The notes under the pieces were generated by a model. The model was given only the letters and a program-made list of their open reading frames with translations. It had not been told where the DNA came from and made no database searches. A program made the translations under genes and the position numbers. A stretch of DNA of 64,000 nt from assembly GCF_910589235.1 (NCBI RefSeq), contig NC_060956.1, forward strand, positions 12,740,999 to 12,804,998, read 5' to 3'. This document shows positions 57,301-64,000 of this stretch, piece by piece; within the stretch, counting starts at the first letter, position 1; each line of letters opens with the position of its first letter. Source of the stretch: Vespa crabro (taxonomy: Eukaryota; Arthropoda; Insecta; Hymenoptera; Vespidae).

Positions 57301-58430
57301 TTCATGATAATATTTCCGCATATAGCGAAATTCACATGTGTTGTTCAGTTTTCTCGATAATTTTCATGTTAAAGCACGTATTTAAAAATAGTCGGAAAGA
57401 AATATTCTAGTTTTATTCTTTATTCTGCGTCGAAAGTATATAAAATCATTGAAATTGAATGTGATTTCAACCTTTCGTTTTTCGACGATACGCCTTTATG
57501 AGCATAAAATCGTATATTGGATATGAAACAAAGTTAAGACATCAATTCCAAGATAGAAAAGATTTTTGATCTTCTGAAATACAATGTCTGAATCGATTGG
57601 TAACATTTTTCAAACTGTTGTACGAGTAAGTTCAAAGATTTCACCATTTTATCTCAGCATATAGCGAAAAACGCATATGTCGATCAGGTTTCTCGATAAT
57701 TATCATGTTACAACACATATTTACGCATAGTCGGAAAGATATAATCTAGTTTCATTCTTTATTCTGCGTCGAAAAAATATAAAATCATTGAAATTGAATG
57801 TGATTTCAACCTTTCATTTTTCGACGATACGCCTTTATGAGCATAAAATCGTATATACGATATGAAACAAAGTTAAGACATCAATTCCAAGATAGAAAAG
57901 ATTTTTGATCTTCTGAAATACAATGTCCGAATAGATTGGTAACATTTTTCAAACTGTGGAACGAGTATTTTCACTGTTTTCATGATAATATTTCCGCATA
58001 TAGCGGAATTCGCATGTGTCGATCAGGTTTCTCATTAATTATCATGTTAAAACACGCATTTACACATAGTCGGAAAGATATAATCTAGTTTCATTCTTTA
58101 TTCTGCGTCGAAAGTATTTAAAATCATTGAAATTGAATTAGATTTCAACCTTTCATTTTTCGACGATACAACTTTATGAGCATAAAATCGTATATTGGAT
58201 ATGAAACAAAGTTAAGACATCAATTCCAAGATAGAAAAGATTTTTGATCTTCTGAAATACAATGTCCGAATCGATTGGTAACATTTTTCAAACTGTGGAA
58301 CGAGTATTTTCACTGTTTTCATGATAATATTTCCGCATATAGCGAAATTCACATGTGTTGTTCAGTTTTCTCGATAATTTTCATGTTAAAGCACGTATTT
58401 AAAAATAGTCGGAAAGAAATATTCTAGTTT

Positions 58431-58769
58431 TATTCTTTATTCTGCGTCGAAAGTATATAAAATCATTGAAATTGTATGTGATTTCAACCTTTCGTTTTTC
58501 GACGATACGCCTTTATGAGCATAAAATCGTATATTGGATATGAAACAAAGTTAAGACATCAATTCCAAGATAGAAAAGATTTTTGATCTTCTGAAATACA
58601 ATGTCTGAATCGATTGGTAACATTTTTCAAACTGTTGTACGAGTAAGTTCAAAGATTTCACCATTTTATCTCAGCATATAGCGAAAAACGCATATGTCGA
58701 TCAGGTTTCTCGATAATTATCATGTTACAACACATATTTACGCATAGTCGGAAAGATATAATCTAGTTT
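58431..58769 (+). repeat. Reference monomer bz
   Basis: Representative third unit of the trimer. Diagnostic sites are T at 58431 in the tagtttcatt motif, tatataaaatc, tgtg, cgttttt, acgcct, atattgg, tctgaatcga, gttgtacgagtaagttc, caccattttatctc, catatgtcgatcagg and acaacacatatttacgc. It differs from ay at about 36 positions, some 29 of which lie in the last 135 bp. This copy carries the tatg marker at 58475. Confidence 0.93.
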
Positions 58770-58784
58770 CATTCTTTATTCTGC

Positions 58785-58842
58785 GTCGAAAAAATATAAA
58801 ATCATTGAAATTGAATGTGATTTCAACCTTTCATTTTTCGAC
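58785..58842. repeat. Nested inverted repeat in the monomer head (c version)
   Basis: Outer arms GTCGAAAAA (58785-58793) and TTTTTCGAC (58834-58842) are perfect reverse complements over 9 bp. Inside them, TTGAAAT (58805-58811) and ATTTCAA (58820-58826) are perfect over 7 bp with an 8-base loop. The structure recurs in every c-headed monomer. In a and b heads the outer arms are 7 bp, GTCGAAA and TTTCGAC, and the inner arms are unchanged. It could extrude a cruciform or be a dimeric protein site; both are inference. Confidence 0.75.
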
Positions 58843-58997
58843 GATACGCCTTTATGAGCATAAAATCGTATATACGATATGAAACAAAGTTAAGACATCA
58901 ATTCCAAGATAGAAAAGATTTTTGATCTTCTGAAATACAATGTCCGAATAGATTGGTAACATTTTTCAAACTGTGGAACGAGTATTTTCACTGTTTT

Positions 58998-59063
58998 CAT
59001 GATAATATTTCCGCATATAGCGGAATTCGCATGTGTCGATCAGGTTTCTCATTAATTATCATG
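58998..59063. repeat. Second inverted repeat, specific to x tails
   Basis: CATGATAAT (58998-59006) and ATTATCATG (59055-59063) are perfect 9-bp reverse complements separated by 48 bp that contain the GAATTC site. In y tails the right arm is usually ATTTTCATG (one mismatch), and in z tails the left arm is absent. Among the canonical units, the perfect pair therefore occurs once per trimer. Confidence 0.7.
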
Positions 59064-59108
59064 TTAAAACACGCATTTACACATAGTCGGAAAGATATAA
59101 TCTAGTTT

Positions 59109-59447
59109 CATTCTTTATTCTGCGTCGAAAGTATTTAAAATCATTGAAATTGAATTAGATTTCAACCTTTCATTTTTCGACGATACAACTTTATGAGCAT
59201 AAAATCGTATATTGGATATGAAACAAAGTTAAGACATCAATTCCAAGATAGAAAAGATTTTTGATCTTCTGAAATACAATGTCCGAATCGATTGGTAACA
59301 TTTTTCAAACTGTGGAACGAGTATTTTCACTGTTTTCATGATAATATTTCCGCATATAGCGAAATTCACATGTGTTGTTCAGTTTTCTCGATAATTTTCA
59401 TGTTAAAGCACGTATTTAAAAATAGTCGGAAAGAAATATTCTAGTTT
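59109..59447 (+). repeat. Reference monomer ay
   Basis: Representative second unit of the trimer. Diagnostic sites are gtatttaaaatc, ttag, cattttt, acaact, atattgg, tccgaatcga, gtggaacgag, gcgaaattcacatgtgttg, ctcgataattttcatg, gcacgtatttaaaaatag and gaaatattctag. The y tail contains the 8-bp palindrome CACATGTG at 59367-59374, which is a CANNTG E-box by sequence. No function can be claimed for it. Confidence 0.93.
59215..59283 (+). repeat. Invariant 69-bp block of the monomer (example copy)
   Basis: From gatatgaaac to aatacaatgtc, heads a, b and c have the same sequence in all three canonical units, although the units differ at about 36 positions elsewhere. Exceptions are private changes in single units (for example gaaacagag at 11088, gatataaaac at 24642, caactccaag at about 38562) and type d, which changes it at many positions. 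The block sits 106-174 bases after the unit start. Most chimeric monomers switch type in or close to it, or downstream of it. The conservation fits either a protein-binding or nucleosome-positioning constraint, or frequent conversion of this segment. Confidence 0.7.
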
Positions 59448-59502
59448 TATTCTTTATTCTGCGTCGAAAGTATATAAAATCATTGAAATTGAATGTGATT
59501 TC

Positions 59503-59990
59503 AAACCTTTCGTTTTTCGACGATACGCCTTTATGAGCATAAAATCGTATATTGGATATGAAACAAAGTTAAGACATCAATTCCAAGATAGAAAAGATTT
59601 TTGATCTTCTGAAATACAATGTCTGAATCGATTGGTAACATTTTTCAAACTGTTGTACGAGTAAGTTCAAAGATTTCACACCATTTTTATCTCAGCATAT
59701 AGCGAAAAAACGCATATGTCGATCAGGTTTCTCGATAATTATCATGTTACAACACATATTTACGCATAGTCGGAAAGATATAATCTAGTTTCATTCTTTA
59801 TTCTGCGTCGAAAAAAATATAAAATCATTGAAATTGAATGTGATTTCAACCTTTCATTTTTCGACGATACGCCTTTATGAGCATAAAATCGTATATACGA
59901 TATGAAACAAAGTTAAGACATCAATTCCAAGATAGAAAAGATTTTTGATCTTCTGAAATACAATGTCCGAATAGATTGGTAACATTTTTT
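59503..59990 (+). other. Cluster of six insertions, probable consensus or assembly error
   Basis: Relative to the matching monomers elsewhere there is an extra A at 59503-59505 (ttcaaacc), an extra CA at 59676-59681 (ttcacacca), an extra T at 59684-59688, an extra A at 59705-59710, an extra A at 59811-59817 and an extra T at 59985-59990. Phase shows the same: the unit-start marker moves from 59448 to 59792 (344 bp) and then to 60133 (341 bp), after which 339-bp spacing resumes. All events lengthen a homopolymer or dinucleotide, and no net phase shift occurs in the preceding 59 kb. A technical cause, such as an unpolished low-coverage patch or a join, is most likely. Confidence 0.8.
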
Positions 59991-62900
59991 CAAACTGTGG
60001 AACGAGTATTTTCACTGTTTTCATGATAATATTTCCGCATATAGCGGAATTCGCATGTGTCGATCAGGTTTCTCATTAATTATCATGTTAAAACACGCAT
60101 TTACACATAGTCGGAAAGATATAATCTAGTTTCATTCTTTATTCTGCGTCGAAAGTATTTAAAATCATTGAAATTGAATTAGATTTCAACCTTTCATTTT
60201 TCGACGATACAACTTTATGAGCATAAAATCGTATATTGGATATGAAACAAAGTTAAGACATCAATTCCAAGATAGAAAAGATTTTTGATCTTCTGAAATA
60301 CAATGTCCGAATCGATTGGTAACATTTTTCAAACTGTGGAACGAGTATTTTCACTGTTTTCATGATAATATTTCCGCATATAGCGAAATTCACATGTGTT
60401 GTTCAGTTTTCTCGATAATTTTCATGTTAAAGCACGTATTTAAAAATAGTCGGAAAGAAATATTCTAGTTTTATTCTTTATTCTGCGTCGAAAGTATATA
60501 AAATCATTGAAATTGAATGTGATTTCAACCTTTCGTTTTTCGACGATACGCCTTTATGAGCATAAAATCGTATATTGGATATGAAACAAAGTTAAGACAT
60601 CAATTCCAAGATAGAAAAGATTTTTGATCTTCTGAAATACAATGTCTGAATCGATTGGTAACATTTTTCAAACTGTTGTACGAGTAAGTTCAAAGATTTC
60701 ACCATTTTATCTCAGCATATAGCGAAAAACGCATATGTCGATCAGGTTTCTCGATAATTATCATGTTACAACACATATTTACGCATAGTCGGAAAGATAT
60801 AATCTAGTTTCATTCTTTATTCTGCGTCGAAAAAATATAAAATCATTGAAATTGAATGTGATTTCAACCTTTCATTTTTCGACGATACGCCTTTATGAGC
60901 ATAAAATCGTATATACGATATGAAACAAAGTTAAGACATCAATTCCAAGATAGAAAAGATTTTTGATCTTCTGAAATACAATGTCCGAATAGATTGGTAA
61001 CATTTTTCAAACTGTGGAACGAGTATTTTCACTGTTTTCATGATAATATTTCCGCATATAGCGGAATTCGCATGTGTCGATCAGGTTTCTCATTAATTAT
61101 CATGTTAAAACACGCATTTACACATAGTCGGAAAGATATAATCTAGTTTCATTCTTTATTCTGCGTCGAAAGTATTTAAAATCATTGAAATTGAATTAGA
61201 TTTCAACCTTTCATTTTTCGACGATACAACTTTATGAGCATAAAATCGTATATTGGATATGAAACAAAGTTAAGACATCAATTCCAAGATAGAAAAGATT
61301 TTTGATCTTCTGAAATACAATGTCCGAATCGATTGGTAACATTTTTCAAACTGTGGAACGAGTATTTTCACTGTTTTCATGATAATATTTCCGCATATAG
61401 CGAAATTCACATGTGTTGTTCAGTTTTCTCGATAATTTTCATGTTAAAGCACGTATTTAAAAATAGTCGGAAAGAAATATTCTAGTTTTATTCTTTATTC
61501 TGCGTCGAAAGTATATAAAATCATTGAAATTGAATGTGATTTCAACCTTTCGTTTTTCGACGATACGCCTATATGAGCATAAAATCGTATATTGGATATG
61601 AAACAAAGTTAAGACATCAATTCCAAGATAGAAAAGATTTTTGATCTTCTGAAATACAATGTCTGAATCGATTGGTAACATTTTTCAAACTGTTGTACGA
61701 GTAAGTTCAAAGATTTCACCATTTTATCTCAGCATATAGCGAAAAACGCATATGTCGATCAGGTTTCTCGATAATTATCATGTTACAACACATATTTACG
61801 CATAGTCGGAAAGATATAATCTAGTTTCATTCTTTATTCTGCGTCGAAAAAATATAAAATCATTGAAATTGAATGTGATTTCAACCTTTCATTTTTCGAC
61901 GATACGCCTTTATGAGCATAAAATCGTATATACGATATGAAACAAAGTTAAGACATCAATTCCAAGATAGAAAAGATTTTTGATCTTCTGAAATACAATG
62001 TCCGAATAGATTGGTAACATTTTTCAAACTGTGGAACGAGTATTTTCACTGTTTTCATGATAATATTTCCGCATATAGCGGAATTCGCATGTGTCGATCA
62101 GGTTTCTCATTAATTATCATGTTAAAACACGCATTTACACATAGTCGGAAAGATATAATCTAGTTTCATTCTTTATTCTGCGTCGAAAGTATTTAAAATC
62201 ATTGAAATTGAATTAGATTTCAACCTTTCATTTTTCGACGATACAACTTTATGAGCATAAAATCGTATATTGGATATGAAACAAAGTTAAGACATCAATT
62301 CCAAGATAGAAAAGATTTTTGATCTTCTGAAATACAATGTCCGAATCGATTGGTAACATTTTTCAAACTGTGGAACGAGTATTTTCACTGTTTTCATGAT
62401 AATATTTCCGCATATAGCGAAATTCACATGTGTTGTTCAGTTTTCTCGATAATTTTCATGTTAAAGCACGTATTTAAAAATAGTCGGAAAGAAATATTCT
62501 AGTTTTATTCTTTATTCTGCGTCGAAAGTATATAAAATCATTGAAATTGAATGTGATTTCAACCTTTCGTTTTTCGACGATACGCCTTTATGAGCATAAA
62601 ATCGTATATTGGATATGAAACAAAGTTAAGACATCAATTCCAAGATAGAAAAGATTTTTGATCTTCTGAAATACAATGTCTGAATCGATTGGTAACATTT
62701 TTCAAACTGTTGTACGAGTAAGTTCAAAGATTTCACCATTTTATCTCAGCATATAGCGAAAAACGCATATGTCGATCAGGTTTCTCGATAATTATCATGT
62801 TACAACACATATTTACGCATAGTCGGAAAGATATAATCTAGTTTCATTCTTTATTCTGCGTCGAAAAAATATAAAATCATTGAAATTGAATGTGATTTCA

Positions 62901-63861
62901 ACCTTTCATTTTTCGACGATACGCCTTTATGAGCATAAAATCGTATATACGATATGAAACAAAGTTAAGACATCAATTCCAAGATAGAAAAGATTTTTGA
63001 TCTTCTGAAATACAATGTCCGAATAGATTGGTAACATTTTTCAAACTGTGGAACGAGTATTTTCACTGTTTTCATGATAATATTTCCGCATATAGCGGAA
63101 TTCGCATGTGTCGATCAGGTTTCTCATTAATTATCATGTTAAAACACGCATTTACACATAGTCGGAAAGATATAATCTAGTTTCATTCTTTATTCTGCGT
63201 CGAAAGTATTTAAAATCATTGAAATTGAATTAGATTTCAACCTTTCATTTTTCGACGATACAACTTTATGAGCATAAAATCGTATATTGGATATGAAACA
63301 AAGTTAAGACATCAATTCCAAGATAGAAAAGATTTTTGATCTTCTGAAATACAATGTCCGAATCGATTGGTAACATTTTTCAAACTGTGGAACGAGTATT
63401 TTCACTGTTTTCATGATAATATTTCCGCATATAGCGAAATTCACATGTGTTGTTCAGTTTTCTCGATAATTTTCATGTTAAAGCACGTATTTAAAAATAG
63501 TCGGAAAGAAATATTCTAGTTTTATTCTTTATTCTGCGTCGAAAGTATATAAAATCATTGAAATTGAATGTGATTTCAACCTTTCGTTTTTCGACGATAC
63601 GCCTTTATGAGCATAAAATCGTATATTGGATATGAAACAAAGTTAAGACATCAATTCCAAGATAGAAAAGATTTTTGATCTTCTGAAATACAATGTCTGA
63701 ATCGATTGGTAACATTTTTCAAACTGTTGTACGAGTAAGTTCAAAGATTTCACCATTTTATCTCAGCATATAGCGAAAAACGCATATGTCGATCAGGTTT
63801 CTCGATAATTATCATGTTACAACACGTATTTACGCATAGTCGGAAAGATATAATCTAGTTT

Positions 63862-64000
63862 CATTCTTTATTCTGTGTCGAAAAAATATAAAATCATTGA
63901 AATTGAATGTGATTTCAACCTTTCATTTTTCGACGATACGCCTTTATGAGCATAAAATCGTATATACGATATGAAACAAAGTTAAGACATCAATTCCAAG
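63862..64000 (+). repeat. Partial monomer at right edge (head c)
   Basis: The first 139 bp of a c-headed unit: gaaaaaatataaaatc, cattttt, acgcct and atatacgat. It continues the trimer order after a bz unit, so it should be a cx. It has a private change, ttctgtgtcg instead of ttctgcgtcg, near 63876. The preceding bz also differs slightly, with acaacacgtatttacgc. Confidence 0.95.

Larger units (their letters stand above)
58770..59108 (+). repeat. Reference monomer cx
   Basis: Representative first unit of the trimer. Diagnostic sites are gaaaaaatataaaatc, cattttt, acgcct, atatacgat, tccgaataga, gtggaacgag, gcggaattcgcatgtg, ctcattaattatcatg and acacgcatttacac. It contains the only GAATTC of the trimer (59023-59028). 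It carries two perfect inverted repeats, described separately at 58785-58842 and 58998-59063. Confidence 0.93.
53685..63861 (+). repeat. Canonical HOR: ten consecutive cx-ay-bz trimers (1017 bp)
   Basis: Thirty monomers in strict cx, ay, bz order make ten 1017-bp trimers. They total 10170 bp plus the 7 bp inserted at 59503-59990. All ten bz units carry T for C at the tagtttcatt motif (for example 54363, 55380, 63523). Within this block bz units at 54407, 56441 and 58475 carry aaattgtatg for aaattgaatg, spaced exactly 2034 bp, so two trimers together formed the amplified unit there. This is the most homogeneous part of the window and presumably the most recently amplified. Confidence 0.93.
1..64000 (+). 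repeat. 339-bp satellite DNA array filling the window
   Basis: The sequence repeats head to tail in one orientation with a 339-bp period. The C of the tagtttcatt motif lies at 123, 462, 801, 1140, 1479, 1818 and so on. The same site at 59448 is exactly 175 x 339 bp from the first. Copies of the same type are almost identical. Copies of different types differ only by substitution, about 89% identical by hand comparison of ay with bz. One unit counted base by base (123-461) has 98 G+C of 339 (29%). No unique DNA, transposon or gene interrupts the array, and it leaves both ends of the window, so its true length is unknown. Known biology: long, homogeneous, AT-rich arrays with HOR organisation are typical of eukaryotic centromeric or pericentromeric heterochromatin. 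The centromeric location is inference. Confidence 0.98.

Noticed and set aside
58770..59108. CENP-B box in the monomer
   Set aside because: I looked for NTTCGNNNNANNCGGGN on both strands. The nearest, ATTCGCATGTGTCGATC in x tails, keeps TTCG and one CG but lacks the central A and the CGGG; the gttgtccggg of d units has no TTCG at the right spacing.
61457..61681. Open frame of 74 codons on the - strand
   Set aside because: It is satellite sequence spanning an ay/bz boundary. It is open because of a single private change in this bz copy (cctatatgag for cctttatgag, at 61571) that removes a stop on the reverse strand, with help from the local T variant. No other copy is open, and nothing suggests a protein.
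1..64000. CRISPR array
   Set aside because: The repeats are 339 bp and contiguous with no unique spacers; the variation lies in fixed positions defining monomer classes.
1..64000. Transposon-derived repeat (LTR, LINE, MITE or Helitron)
   Set aside because: No terminal repeats, target-site duplications, polyA tail or coding remnant are visible, and the units are strictly tandem without flanking unique DNA.
1..64000. rDNA spacer, histone or other tandem gene cluster
   Set aside because: The unit is only 339 bp, about 29% G+C, has stops in all frames of ordinary copies, and shows no tRNA, 5S or snRNA-like sequence.
1..64000. Whole array as an assembly artefact
   Set aside because: Class order changes along the window and private substitutions mark individual units and blocks, which a simple looped or duplicated contig would not produce. 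Only 59503-59990 looks technically suspect. Total copy number still cannot be verified without reads.

Overview
The whole 64 kb window is one uninterrupted, head-to-tail satellite DNA array. I see no protein gene, RNA gene, transposon, CRISPR array or unique sequence in it. The repeat unit is 339 bp, about 29% G+C, and always in the same orientation. The array runs off both ends: 188 complete units (123-63861 when the phase is set at the C of the tagtttcatt motif), a 122-bp partial unit on the left and a 139-bp partial unit on the right. The organism is very probably a eukaryote, with the array lying in centromeric, pericentromeric or other constitutive heterochromatin. The units are not CpG-depleted (13 CpG in a typical unit against about 7 expected from its composition). 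This argues against a heavily CpG-methylated vertebrate or plant genome and suits an invertebrate such as an insect or nematode, but I cannot name the species or match the monomer to a known satellite family.

Monomers fall into a few discrete types, named here by head (first ~175 bp: a, b, c, d) and tail (last ~165 bp: x, y, z, d). Head a carries gtatttaaaatc, ttag and acaact. Head b carries gtatataaaatc, tgtg, cgttttt and acgcct. Head c carries gaaaaaatataaaatc and atatacgat. Tail x carries gcggaattcgc, tail y carries attcacatgtgttg, tail z carries gttgtacgagtaagttc. Types differ only by substitution (about 36 of 339 positions, ~89% identity, between ay and bz), while copies of one type are nearly identical. 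The canonical higher-order repeat (HOR) is the trimer cx-ay-bz, 1017 bp.

Layout: (I) 1-11309, mixed order with extra a-headed units and two copies of a divergent monomer d. (II) 11310-21140, mainly bz-cy dimers (678 bp) in three related blocks. (III) 21141-35717, begins with ax-ax-ay-d, then mostly cx-ay-bz trimers with occasional cy insertions. (IV) 35718-44192, dimers with z-to-x chimeric tails, followed by an alternative trimer cz-cy-bz. (V) 44193-64000, increasingly pure cx-ay-bz trimers, ending in ten perfect trimers in a row (53685-63861). A 2034-bp super-period is marked by one substitution at 54407, 56441 and 58475.

The chimeric monomers, block duplications and marker mutations record unequal exchange and gene conversion. 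The one place where the 339-bp grid breaks is 59503-59990, where six insertion events add 7 bp; this looks like a consensus or assembly error. All type assignments were made by eye, without alignment software.
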